Source: Kiritimatiellales bacterium
Lineage (GTDB): Bacteria; Verrucomicrobiota; Kiritimatiellia; Kiritimatiellales; Tichowtungiaceae
DNA: 64,000 nucleotides
Assembly (NCBI GenBank): GCA_041656295.1
Contig: JBBADV010000001.1
Coordinates: 124,001 to 188,000 of the forward strand
Direction of reading: 5' to 3'
This document shows, one piece after another, positions 17,270 through 25,931 of the stretch. Each line of letters starts with the position of its first letter. Position 1 is the stretch's first letter. Under the pieces are notes generated by a model. That model saw nothing but the letters and a program-made list of their open reading frames with translations. It made no database searches and was not told the origin of the DNA. Position numbers and translations under genes: made by a program.

Positions 17270-17899
17270 TTAACACTCAGCGCTCCGGACTGCCGTTATA
17301 AATCGCTTGAGAAGCTCGGCATTAAGCTTCCCGCTGCTCCGGACGCCCAAACAGATATCAACGCCAAACGGATGTACAATATTTATGGCATCCGCAACAT
17401 TTTCCGGCGTCAACCCTCCGGCAAGAAACACCGGCCTTCCAACGCATTCGCAAATTTTCCGGCTGATCTCCCAGTTATGCCGTTGTCCTGTTCCGCCGAG
17501 CGTCCTGATTTTTGCCGCCGGATTTCCAGAATCAAGCAGAATGCCATCGACAGTTTCTGATGCCTGTCTGGCCTCGTTAATAGCACGTTCATTACAAACG
17601 TGAATTACCTGTACCAGCCGTACATTCGGCAGCGCCTTCCGTAATTGGCGGCGAGTGTCGGCGCTGACGGAATCGACCAGTTGCAAAACATCCGCTCCGG
17701 TATTCATCGCCTGTTTGATAATTTTTGGTGTATCAATCCGGCTGCTCAGAAGAAACCGGGAAATACCGGACGGAACCGTTTTTGAAATTCCGGTAATTTG
17801 TTTTTCACTAATCACGCCAGTACCCGAAGGCATTGCCGACACAAAACCCAGCGCTGAAGCCCCGGCATGAACTGCCAAAACCGCGTCATTTTTTGTCGA
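17270..17899 (-). pseudogene. trpF: Phosphoribosylanthranilate isomerase, 5' end replaced by a repeat element
   Basis: The minus frame carries a TrpF TIM-barrel (NDAVLAVHAGASALGFV, GADVLQLVD, LVQVIHVCNE, VDGILLDSG, PVFLAGGLTPENV, PFGVDICLGVRSSGKL). The normal N-terminus with KICG, whose Cys is the general base, is missing. Upstream of NTLSTKNDA the frame runs directly into the ~360-bp repeat at 17900-18260 and codes for junk. The Asp of the catalytic pair (LLDSG) remains. Either this is a broken trpF, or a protein starts in the repeat without the catalytic Cys. A pseudogene is more likely, and no other trp gene is near. Confidence 0.75.
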
Positions 17900-18260
17900 G
17901 AGCGTATTCAGAAAAATTATAGCCACAAAAAACACAAAAAAACACAAAAGTGTAATGTATCGCAGGCATCTTTGCCTGCCTTGGGAAATCCGCAGATAAC
18001 GCAGATGAACGCAGATGTTTAAACCACGGGATACACAACACACACGGAAGTTTTGCAGAAAGCATCAGGTATTCAGGGATTAGCAGAGAGGCAGAGCAGT
18101 AGACGCGGCGCCCTCGCCGCGTTCCGTGTTCAGGGTTTTCAGTTTACAGTTGAGAGTTGAAAAGTTCTCAGTGCGCTCTGCGGTTTATCAATCAGTTCGG
18201 TCCATAATTATTTGGTGATTTTTGCGCGTTTTTGCGGCTATACATTAATTTAAAATGCTC
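17900..18260. repeat. MITE-like repeat, copy 1
   Basis: About 361 bp nearly identical to 20829-21177. The ends are imperfect inverted repeats (GAGCGTATTCAGAAAAATTA at left; complement of the right end begins GAGCATTTTAAATTAATG), both continuing into TATAGCC. There is no coding capacity. The interior holds two small hairpins (GCAGGCA/TGCCTGC at 17962-17979 and ACGCGGCG/CGCCGCGT at 18103-18122) and word-like repeats. It truncates trpF. Confidence 0.75.
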
Positions 18261-18305
18261 GAGATACAACAAATTTTAATTCGAATTTTCATTTTTTAGT
18301 AAAAA

Positions 18306-18623
18306 TTAATCATTTTTATAAAAAACCGCCAGCCAGACCGTCCGGGCATCTTGTGCAGTTTTTTCGACGTGATGCCGGCATCGCGCCGGAATATTCAGTG
18401 TGTCGCCGGAAGTTAAATCAACTATGCGTCCGTCTTCGAATCGCAGTTGCGCCGATCCTTCCAGCATCAGTATCCATTCCCCTTCCCGCTGGTCGTACCA
18501 GAATCCGTCCGCCGATTTTTGTCCGAATGAAACGATGCGTTCAATCCGCACGTTTTCATTTGAAAACAATTCTGTGAAAAGTTCCTCCGGCTCATGCGCC
18601 GGAATTTGATCAAACAGGTTCAT
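18306..18623 (-). CDS. Small cupin-domain protein
   Basis: The 105-residue single-domain cupin has the motifs GEWILMLEGSAQLRFEDGR and LTSGDTLNIPARCRHHVEKT. The metal-ligand His set appears partial (HH near the end of the second motif). Such stand-alone cupins are common and mostly of unknown function; proposed roles include small-molecule binding and isomerisation. It is divergent from mnmG and close to the MITE-like repeat, with no operon partner. Confidence 0.75.
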   Translation of the reverse strand: MNLFDQIPAHEPEELFTELFSNENVRIERIVSFGQKSADGFWYDQREGEWILMLEGSAQLRFEDGRIVDLTSGDTLNIPARCRHHVEKTAQDARTVWLAVFYKND

Positions 18624-18724
18624 AACCCCATTAAACCACGAACCTTCGCTGATTCACATTAATTTCCTGTTCCGGCTTTAGTTTAATTAGTGGATATTAG
18701 TGAGAATTAGTGGTTAATAAGAAA

Positions 18725-20662
18725 ATGAATTGTACTTTTGATGTAATCGTTGCAGGCGGCGGACACGCCGGGTGTGAAGCAGCACTGGCGGCTGCGCGCC
18801 TCGGCGTAAAAACGCTGCTGATCAGCCTGGACAAACGGATGATCGGACGAATGTCCTGTAATCCGTCAATTGGCGGCATTGCTAAATCACACATAGTAAA
18901 AGAGTTAGATTCATTAGGCGGAGAACAGGCACGCAATACGGATTACACCGGAATTCAGTTTCGTACGCTCAATACCCGTAAAGGTCCGGCGGTGCAGGCA
19001 TTCCGCGCACAGAGCGATAAAGACACCTTCCCAGCCCGCCTGCAAGCAGTTTTAATGCAGCAGACAAATCTTAGCATTCTGGAAGCATCCGCTGCCGGCA
19101 TCTGGACAGAATCGGGTATACTGAAAGGCATAGAGCTGGATAACCGAGAAAAGATTGCCGGGAAAACTGTTATTCTGACATCCGGTACATTTATGTGCGG
19201 GCGCATACTGATCGGGCAGCAGGTGATCAGTGAAGGTCGCTGGGGAGAAAAATCGGTAGACGCCCTCTCCGCTTCATTGCAATCACTTGGATTCGAGCTC
19301 GGTCGTATGAAAACCGGTACACCGCCGCGGATTCATAAAGATTCACTTGATTATTCAAAAATGAAAATTCATCCCGGCGATGAGCCGCCACTTTTTTTTT
19401 CGCGCGCGGCACGTTATGACTGGATGGATATCAATACTTTTTCCAATGTTCCACGTGGAACATCGGGTATGCCGGCTTATGATTCTGCCGGATCACCGTT
19501 CGATTCATGTTCCACGTGGAACATCCGTACAATGGATCGGGCTTCGCTGGTTTCTGTGCGGCGGCCACAGGTTCCGTGCTGGCTGACACACACAAATGCG
19601 ACGACGCATCAGATTATTGCTGATAATCTCAAAAAAAGTTCACTTTACGGGGGGTTAATTGCAGGAACCGGCGTGCGCTATTGTCCGTCGATTGAAGATA
19701 AGATTGTAAAATTCCCACAACGTAACGCGCATCATGTATTTATTGAACCCGAAGGCCGGAATTCTCTCCGGATTTATCCGAATGGAACGTCGAACAGTCT
19801 GCCGGAAGAAATTCAGCACCAAATGATTCATTCCATTGAAGGCCTGGAAAATGCAGTGTTTATTCGCCCGGGTTATGCGATCGAATATGATTATGCGCCG
19901 CCGGAGCAGCTATTTCATACCTTAGAGACCAAAGCAGTGGAAAATCTCTATTTTGCAGGGCAAATCAACGGAACGACCGGCTATGAAGAAGCTGCCGGAC
20001 AGGGATTTATTGCCGGAGTTAACGCTGCACGCAAAGTTTTAAGACAGCCGGAGTTTGTTTTACAGCGCGATGAAGCATATATCGGCGTTTTAATTGATGA
20101 CTTGGTTTTAAAAGGTACTGATGAGCCGTACCGGATGTTTACATCGCGCGCGGAACACCGGTTAACACTCCGGCAGGATAATGTTTATTTCCGGCTGCAT
20201 GAGCGCGCAAAAGAGCTCGGCATAGTTTCTGCCGATGAATTAAATGAGATTTCCAAGATACGGTATCAAATTGATAAAGAAATCGACCGCTTAAAACATA
20301 AATTTTCAGACGGAGCTTCGCTGGCGCAGATTTTATGCCGGCCCGGCAATTCATATAGCAATCTGCCGGGAGTAAATCCGAATCTGCCGCCGGAAGCAAT
20401 AGAGCAAATTGAAACCTGCATCAAATACGAGGGGTACATTAAACGCGAGCAGAGACGTATTGCCGATTTCAACACACTGGAAAAACAACGGATTCCGGCG
20501 GCACTGAATTATGATACGATTTTAGCACTGAGGTTTGAAGCGCGCGAAAAACTGAAAAAAATCCTACCTGAAAATCTCGGACAGGCGTCACGCATTTCCG
20601 GCGTTAATCCGGCGGATATTTCAATTCTGTCTGTTTGGATTAAGGGGATGGGGAAGGTTTAG
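18725..20662 (+). CDS. mnmG: tRNA uridine 5-carboxymethylaminomethyl modification enzyme MnmG
   Basis: The 645-residue protein starts from ATG 18725; the GTG at 18710 lies in a repetitive leader and is less likely. FAD-binding FDVIVAGGGHAGCEAALAA opens the protein, and CNPSIGGIAKSHIVKELDSL plus GTFMCGRILIGQ are MnmG signatures. The C-terminal part (YEGYIKREQRRIADFNTLEK, ISGVNPADISIL) is the MnmE/tRNA-binding region. With MnmE it makes cmnm5U34 in tRNAs. Length is normal. mnmE is not in the window. Confidence 0.97.
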   Translation: MNCTFDVIVAGGGHAGCEAALAAARLGVKTLLISLDKRMIGRMSCNPSIGGIAKSHIVKELDSLGGEQARNTDYTGIQFRTLNTRKGPAVQAFRAQSDKDTFPARLQAVLMQQTNLSILEASAAGIWTESGILKGIELDNREKIAGKTVILTSGTFMCGRILIGQQVISEGRWGEKSVDALSASLQSLGFELGRMKTGTPPRIHKDSLDYSKMKIHPGDEPPLFFSRAARYDWMDINTFSNVPRGTSGMPAYDSAGSPFDSCSTWNIRTMDRASLVSVRRPQVPCWLTHTNATTHQIIADNLKKSSLYGGLIAGTGVRYCPSIEDKIVKFPQRNAHHVFIEPEGRNSLRIYPNGTSNSLPEEIQHQMIHSIEGLENAVFIRPGYAIEYDYAPPEQLFHTLETKAVENLYFAGQINGTTGYEEAAGQGFIAGVNAARKVLRQPEFVLQRDEAYIGVLIDDLVLKGTDEPYRMFTSRAEHRLTLRQDNVYFRLHERAKELGIVSADELNEISKIRYQIDKEIDRLKHKFSDGASLAQILCRPGNSYSNLPGVNPNLPPEAIEQIETCIKYEGYIKREQRRIADFNTLEKQRIPAALNYDTILALRFEAREKLKKILPENLGQASRISGVNPADISILSVWIKGMGKV

Positions 20663-20828
20663 TTATAAGTTATTACTTATTGATTATCAGTAAATTGTCA
20701 TTTAAAAACAGATCAAAAAATTAATAATCATGGAAACACAAAAATTTTCCCTTCCTGGCGTCATGGCGATTACAATACAATGCGAGTATTCTAAATTTTC
20801 CTGATTTCCGGTCTCTTTTAATTGATTA
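20663..20828. other. Intergenic, nothing recognised
   Basis: AT-rich stretch between the mnmG stop and the second MITE-like copy. No hairpin or frame stands out. Confidence 0.4.
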
Positions 20829-21177
20829 GAGCGTATTAAGAAAAATTATAGCCACAAAAAACACAAGAATACACAAAAGTGTAGTGCACCGCAGGCATCT
20901 TTGCCTGCCTTGGGAAATTCGCAGATAACGCAGATAACGCAGATGTTTAAACCACGGGATACACAAAACACACGGAAGTTTTGCAGAAAGCATCAGGCAT
21001 TCAGGGATTAGCAGAGAGGCAGAGCAGTAGACGCGGCGCCCTCGCGGCGTTCCGTGTTCAGGGTTTTCAGTTTACAGTTGAGAGTTAAAAAGTTCTCAGT
21101 GTGCTCTGCGGTTTATCAATTATTCGGCCCATAATTATTTGGCGATTTTTGCGGCTATACATTAATTTAAAATGTTC
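20829..21177. repeat. MITE-like repeat, copy 2
   Basis: About 349 bp aligning end to end with 17900-18260, with scattered substitutions and a short deletion near the right end. The flanks read ...GATTA before and TAATTA... after, compatible with a TA duplication. The internal GC hairpin has lost perfect pairing. It lies between mnmG and the 3' end of der and interrupts no gene. Confidence 0.75.
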
Positions 21178-21195
21178 TAATTAAAAACCAGAATA

Positions 21196-22575
21196 TTATG
21201 CATTCCGTTTTTTCTTTTCTTCCAAATCGGGGCGAGGGCGCGGAACGAATTTGAGTTCGACAGGTGCGCCTTCAAGTCCGAAAGCTTTTCGGATTTCGTT
21301 TATCAGAAAGCGTTTATATGAGGATGTCGCGCGTAATGTATTGTTTACAAATAATTTAACATAAATCGGGCCCGTCCCGGACTGCGTTGCATAATAGACT
21401 TTAAGCGGTCGGCCTTTTACAATCGGCGGCGGATATTTTTCCATGGCATCGTGGATAACGCGGTTCAATACACCGGTGGTGAGTTTCATTTGAACCTGAT
21501 CGGCAACGTAGTCGATCAGTTCCACGCTGCGCCGGATATTAAAACCTGATTTAGCAGAGATAAAAAGCAGGGGAGCAAAGTCAAGAAACGGCACCTCTTT
21601 GCGGAGAGCCGGTTCATATTGTGTTTGCGTAACCTCTGTTTCGTCCGTGAGATCCCATTTGTTTACGGCGAGAATGCAGCCTTTTTTTGCTTCAAGGATT
21701 TTGGCAGCAAGTTTTTTGTCCTGTAGCTTAGGCCCTTCAGCGGCATCCATGAGCAGAACGACTACGTCGGCACTGTCGATACTCTCTTCAGCCCGGATAT
21801 TGCTGTAATGTTCCACCGCGCCGGACCGGCGATTGCGGCGGTTCACGCCGGCGGTGTCGATAAGCTGATAGTGTCGCGCCTGCGGTCCGGATCCGATGGT
21901 GAACGGAATTTCAATACTGTCGCGCGTTGTGCCGGGAATATCAGAAACGATCACGCGGTCGTTTTTAAGCAGCCTGTTGATGTAAGATGACTTGCCGGAA
22001 TTCGGACGGCCGACAACTGCGACGCGCAGCGGCTTGTTTTCTTCCGGCGGCGGCGCTTCCGGCAGTGCAGAAAGTACGGCATCCAGCAGAACATCGATAC
22101 CCCGGCCGTGCAATGCAGAAACAGGAAATACCGGAAAGCCGAGCTGTGCAAATTCAACTGAACTGTCATCGCGCTCCATGTTATCAGCTTTATTTGCGGC
22201 GAGGAATACCGGACGTCCGGCGCGGCGCAGAAGCAGAGCAACCTCTTCGTCCATTGGCAGAATTCCGGCGGTGATATCGACGGTAAAAATAATGGCGGCG
22301 GCATCTTCAATTGCAACGGCGACCTGCTGATTGGTGCTGTCGACAATAATGTCGTGTGCTGAACCGGAATCCATGGTACCGAGCCCGCCGGTGTCGATCA
22401 GTTCAAAATGCTGTTCGTCCCAGACCGCATTGCAAACGACGCGGTCGCGCGTAACGCCGCATTCCTCATGCACGATTGACACGCGCCGCCCGACAATCCG
22501 GTTAAAAAGGGCGGATTTCCCGATATTCGGCCGTCCAACGATTGCTACAGTTCTTTTTATTTCCCGGTTTTTCAT
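21196..22575 (-). CDS. der: Ribosome-assembly GTPase Der (EngA)
   Basis: About 459 residues from the ATG at 22575. Two tandem G domains are seen: GRPNIGKSALFNRI with DTGG and NKAD, then GRPNSGKSSYINRL with DTAG and NKWD. A C-terminal KH-like domain follows (LKVYYATQSGTGPIYVKLF, FLINEIRKAFGL). It is essential for 50S subunit maturation. It is divergent from tpx. Confidence 0.97.
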   Translation of the reverse strand: MKNREIKRTVAIVGRPNIGKSALFNRIVGRRVSIVHEECGVTRDRVVCNAVWDEQHFELIDTGGLGTMDSGSAHDIIVDSTNQQVAVAIEDAAAIIFTVDITAGILPMDEEVALLLRRAGRPVFLAANKADNMERDDSSVEFAQLGFPVFPVSALHGRGIDVLLDAVLSALPEAPPPEENKPLRVAVVGRPNSGKSSYINRLLKNDRVIVSDIPGTTRDSIEIPFTIGSGPQARHYQLIDTAGVNRRNRRSGAVEHYSNIRAEESIDSADVVVLLMDAAEGPKLQDKKLAAKILEAKKGCILAVNKWDLTDETEVTQTQYEPALRKEVPFLDFAPLLFISAKSGFNIRRSVELIDYVADQVQMKLTTGVLNRVIHDAMEKYPPPIVKGRPLKVYYATQSGTGPIYVKLFVNNTLRATSSYKRFLINEIRKAFGLEGAPVELKFVPRPRPDLEEKKKRNA

Positions 22576-22681
22576 AATCAAGCTCGTAAAATACAGTGCA
22601 CATTCAATGGTTTACAGCTTGCAAAAGCAATCTTCTTTGTTTGAATCAATCACTTTACAATTAAACCCCAGGAGGATGAGT

Positions 22682-23179
22682 ATGACACAGGTAACATTTC
22701 GAGGATCGCCGGTAAAAACCGCCGGCAAACTGCCGGAAACCGGCAGCGCAGCGCCGGATTTTACACTGACCAAGCAGGATCTCAGCGAAACGAAACTTAC
22801 GGATTATCAAGGCCGGCGCCTGATTTTAAATATTTTTCCGAGTCTTGATACGCCGACCTGTGCCACGAGTGTCCGGCAGTTTAATCAGCGCGCCGCTGCG
22901 CTTGAAAATACCGTTGTGCTCTGTGTGTCGATGGATCTGCCGTTTGCACAAGCGCGGTTTTGTGGCGCAGCGGGAATTAAAAATATTGAAACCGGCTCCG
23001 GGTTCCGCTCGTCGTTCGGTGAACATTACGGCGTTACTATGGAAAATGGCCCGCTCGCCGGACTTTATGCACGTGCAGTCATTGTGATTGATGTCGCCGG
23101 CAAAACGGTCTACACGCAGCTTGTGCCGGAAATCGCCGATGAGCCGGACTATGATGCGGCGATTGCTGCGCTGAGCTGA
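22682..23179 (+). CDS. tpx: Thiol peroxidase Tpx
   Basis: ATG 22682 has a strong GGAGG 7 bp upstream and gives 165 residues, the normal family length. An in-frame opening further upstream is antisense to der and was rejected. The peroxidatic Cys is in SLDTPTCATSVRQF and the resolving Cys in LPFAQARFCGA, matching atypical 2-Cys Tpx. It reduces peroxides using thioredoxin. Confidence 0.96.
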   Translation: MTQVTFRGSPVKTAGKLPETGSAAPDFTLTKQDLSETKLTDYQGRRLILNIFPSLDTPTCATSVRQFNQRAAALENTVVLCVSMDLPFAQARFCGAAGIKNIETGSGFRSSFGEHYGVTMENGPLAGLYARAVIVIDVAGKTVYTQLVPEIADEPDYDAAIAALS

Positions 23180-23198
23180 TTTGGAATGCGATGATTAA

Positions 23199-23240
23199 GG
23201 CGTACCCGCCGTATCACCGCTTTGAAAGCGGCGGTACGCC
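23199..23240. repeat. Long inverted repeat downstream of tpx
   Basis: GGCGTACC...GCCG pairs with CGGCGGTACGCC around an inner stem CCGCTTT/AAAGCGG. It could end tpx transcription, although no clear T-tract follows. The rest of the gap 23180-23495 before the TolC-like gene holds nothing else recognisable. Confidence 0.5.
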
Positions 23241-23495
23241 TGCGCTTTACCGCCGACTCCAAAGTTCTTATGAACAACTGTTGCATTGATGAATAAAGAA
23301 AGCCGGCGCGCTGGAGAGTGTGATAAATCATTTTTCTGCTGTCGCTTCGCGCCGGTTTGCCTGTTGCGGGATATAATCCCGGACAAATCCTTCCAGCCCC
23401 TGCGCATTAAAAACGGGAACTCGCCCGTTCACTTTCGGATAAAATTTTTGATTTTCGGTACGGTTTTTTGCAATGGTTGCGTTATATTTATCATT

Positions 23496-24770
23496 ATGTC
23501 GAAATTGAAACAGGACATTTTTTTGACACTGACGGTACTGTTCGGTGTTGCCGGATTTGCGCAGGAAACACTGACGTGGGAAGAGTGTTTTGCGCGCGCG
23601 GTGAGCAATAATCTGAACCTTTCCGCCGGCCGGCTGAAGCTGGAGGAAGCGGAAGTGGCGCTGAAATCACAGAAATCCGTGTATCTGCCGGAAATTTCCG
23701 CGGACGGTAAATATGGCTCTGTCGGCACCAAAAATAAAAATGATTCTGACTGGCATGCACACGACACATCGTCGGTCGGTTTGAGCGCACGTTACGTTTT
23801 GTTTAACGGTTTCGGCGACCGCGCACGCGTTTCGCGCGCTGAGGCAGAACTCTATGCAGAGTATGCAAACTTTGATCAGACGTGCGCGAATTTAGAATAT
23901 AATTTGCGCCGCGCGTTTGCGCAGCAGCTTTATGCACAGGAACTGATCGCGCTCGCTGAAAATATTGCGGTGCGCCGTGCAGACAACGTCCGGCTGATTG
24001 ATATGCGCTATAAAGGCGGCCGGGAAAACAAGGGTTCGCTGCTGTTGAATCAGGCACAGCACCGGCAGTCGTTGTATGATGTTGAAGAAGCAAAGCGCGC
24101 GCTGGTTCTGGCGCGCCGGCAGCTGGCGACGCTGATGGGCGAGTATCAACCGGATGAGTTTTTCGTTGAAGGCGAACTGTACGCCGGGATCCCGCCGGAA
24201 CGCGCGGCATTGAATGAACTGGCGGCACAAACACCTACGTACCGCTCCGCCGAAGCAAATGTAAAAGCAGCGGAGCAGGGCTACGTTATTACGCGCAGTG
24301 CGCATTTTCCAACGATTACAGCGAGCGGCTCCGCCGGCCGGTCGGGCAACAGCGAGCTGGAGAATAAAAGCTGGTCAGCGTCAATTTCGGCGTCAGTTCC
24401 GCTGTTTCAGGGCGGCAGATTGTATCATGACACGATCGCCGCCGGTCTGGCACGTGAGCGCACACGGCTGAATGCGGAACAGACGATGCTTGAATTATTG
24501 AATACGCTGCAGGATTCACTGAATTCATACACCGACCGCTATGAAACGATGGGCGTGCAGGAAGAACTGCTGCGCGCCGCCGAAATGCGCGCCGAAGTTG
24601 CGCGCGCACAATATCAGCAGGGACTGATCAGTTTTCAGGATTGGGACACGATTGAAAATTCATTGATTAACAGTCAGAAAAGCTGGCTGCTGAGCCGCCG
24701 GAATGCGGATCAGGCGATGGCGGCATGGCGCAATGCGCAGGGAATCAGTTCAATAGATCAGAATAATTGA
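23496..24770 (+). CDS. TolC-family outer-membrane efflux protein
   Basis: From ATG 23496 the protein has 424 residues with a signal peptide (DIFLTLTVLFGVAGFAQE). An upstream in-frame extension lacks any family feature. Two outer-membrane-efflux repeats are seen, opening with LTWEECFARAVSNNLNLSAG and, in the second half, PTYRSAEANVKAAEQGYVIT. Long helical segments fit the TolC trimer barrel-tunnel. It is followed by the MacA-like and MacB-like genes, so it probably supplies the outer-membrane channel of that tripartite pump. Confidence 0.9.
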   Translation: MSKLKQDIFLTLTVLFGVAGFAQETLTWEECFARAVSNNLNLSAGRLKLEEAEVALKSQKSVYLPEISADGKYGSVGTKNKNDSDWHAHDTSSVGLSARYVLFNGFGDRARVSRAEAELYAEYANFDQTCANLEYNLRRAFAQQLYAQELIALAENIAVRRADNVRLIDMRYKGGRENKGSLLLNQAQHRQSLYDVEEAKRALVLARRQLATLMGEYQPDEFFVEGELYAGIPPERAALNELAAQTPTYRSAEANVKAAEQGYVITRSAHFPTITASGSAGRSGNSELENKSWSASISASVPLFQGGRLYHDTIAAGLARERTRLNAEQTMLELLNTLQDSLNSYTDRYETMGVQEELLRAAEMRAEVARAQYQQGLISFQDWDTIENSLINSQKSWLLSRRNADQAMAAWRNAQGISSIDQNN

Positions 24771-24784
24771 GGGCAGAATAATTT

Positions 24785-24935
24785 TTTAACCGCAAATGGA
24801 CGTAAATATTTTTTACACAGAGGAAACAAAAGGAAAAGAAGAGTTTCAAATCATTAGTGTGAATTAGTGGTTAAAATAATTTTTAAATTTTGAAAATCTA
24901 AAGTCTAAGGTCTAAAGCCTAATGTCTTTGGAAAT
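24785..24935. repeat. Word-like degenerate repeats before macA
   Basis: Contains CCGCAAATGGACGTAAAT, TTAGTGTGAATTAGTGG and a run of AGTCTAAGGTCTAAAGCC units. The same classes of phrases recur before mnmG, waaG, lysC and gmhB. No coding potential. Confidence 0.6.
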
Positions 24936-24947
24936 AAGGAACGTGTT

Positions 24948-25931
24948 ATGAAAAAATTTATTTTATTTCTAATTCTGCTCGGCTTCGCCGGCGGCGGAAC
25001 GTGGTATTATTTTCAGCAGAAAAAAGCAAAAGAAGCGAAAGCGGCGCAGAACAAATTTACGCCGGCGGCGGTAACGCTCCGCACACTGAACCGGACGGTC
25101 GAAAGCACCGGAACGGTGAGTCCGGAAAACCGGCTGCAAATTAAACCCCCGATCGCCGGACGGCTGGAAAAACTTCTCGTGGACGAAGGAGAAGATGTTG
25201 TGCAGGGCCAGTTGATTGCATGGGTAAGCTCCACCGAACGTGCAAGCCTGCTGGATATCGCGCGCGCAACGAGTGAAGAGGAATTGAAATACTGGGAGGA
25301 AATTTATAAAGCCACGCCGCTGCTGTCGCCGCTCAGCGGTACGGTCATTGTCCGGAATCTTGAGCCGGGGCAGACGGTGACAGCGAGTGATGCGGTGATT
25401 GTGATTGCTGACCGGCTGATCGTGGTCGGTCAGGTGGACGAAACAGATATCGGTTCCATTGTGCCGGGGCAGACGGTTAACATTCAACTCGATGCCTATC
25501 CGGATTCTGCGTTTCAAGGTAAAGTCGACAGCATCGCATACGATTCAAAGATGGTCAGCAATGTGACGATGTATGAGGTAGATGTACGACCGGAAAATAT
25601 TCCGGATTTTGCACGCAGCGGCATGACGGCGACACTGACGTTTATCATTGAGCGCCGCGAAAAAGTGCCGGTGGTTCCGACATCCGCCATTCAGTTCAGA
25701 GACCGCCGCAATGTTGTCTTAATCCCGGCGGCGGACGGTGCCGAACCGGGGGCGGTACCGGTGCGCACCGGCATCAGCGAAAATTCGTTCACAGAAATTC
25801 TGGAAGGGCTTGAGCCCGGCGATGCCATTCTGGTTCCGCAGCTTTCGCTGCGCCGTGAAGCCGCCGGGAATCCGTTTATGCCCGGTGGAAATAACCGCAA
25901 CCGCTCAAGCTCTTCACAGCAAAGACGCTAA
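24948..25931 (+). CDS. macA: MacA-like periplasmic adaptor (HlyD/RND type)
   Basis: The 327-residue protein has an N-terminal membrane anchor (FILFLILLGFAGGGTWYYF). A biotinyl-lipoyl-like hybrid motif is split around a short hairpin (IKPPIAGRLEKLLVDEGEDV and PLSGTVIVRNLEPGQTV). Beta-barrel and membrane-proximal domains follow (VGQVDETDIGSIVPGQ). The helical hairpin is unusually short, and the C-terminus has a Ser/Arg/Asn-rich tail. It links the ABC transporter to the TolC-like channel. The stop is immediately followed by the MacB start. Confidence 0.88.
   Translation: MKKFILFLILLGFAGGGTWYYFQQKKAKEAKAAQNKFTPAAVTLRTLNRTVESTGTVSPENRLQIKPPIAGRLEKLLVDEGEDVVQGQLIAWVSSTERASLLDIARATSEEELKYWEEIYKATPLLSPLSGTVIVRNLEPGQTVTASDAVIVIADRLIVVGQVDETDIGSIVPGQTVNIQLDAYPDSAFQGKVDSIAYDSKMVSNVTMYEVDVRPENIPDFARSGMTATLTFIIERREKVPVVPTSAIQFRDRRNVVLIPAADGAEPGAVPVRTGISENSFTEILEGLEPGDAILVPQLSLRREAAGNPFMPGGNNRNRSSSSQQRR

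Noticed and set aside
17270..18043. Intact 257-residue isomerase with a membrane anchor
   Set aside because: The hydrophobic N-terminus is encoded by the MITE-like repeat, which also occurs where there is no gene.
22331..22681. N-terminal extension of tpx by 117 codons
   Set aside because: It is antisense to der, has no family similarity, and a strong GGAGG lies just before the ATG at 22682.
23286..23495. 70-residue extension of the TolC-like protein
   Set aside because: ATG 23496 opens a clean signal peptide and the upstream part resembles non-coding repeat DNA.
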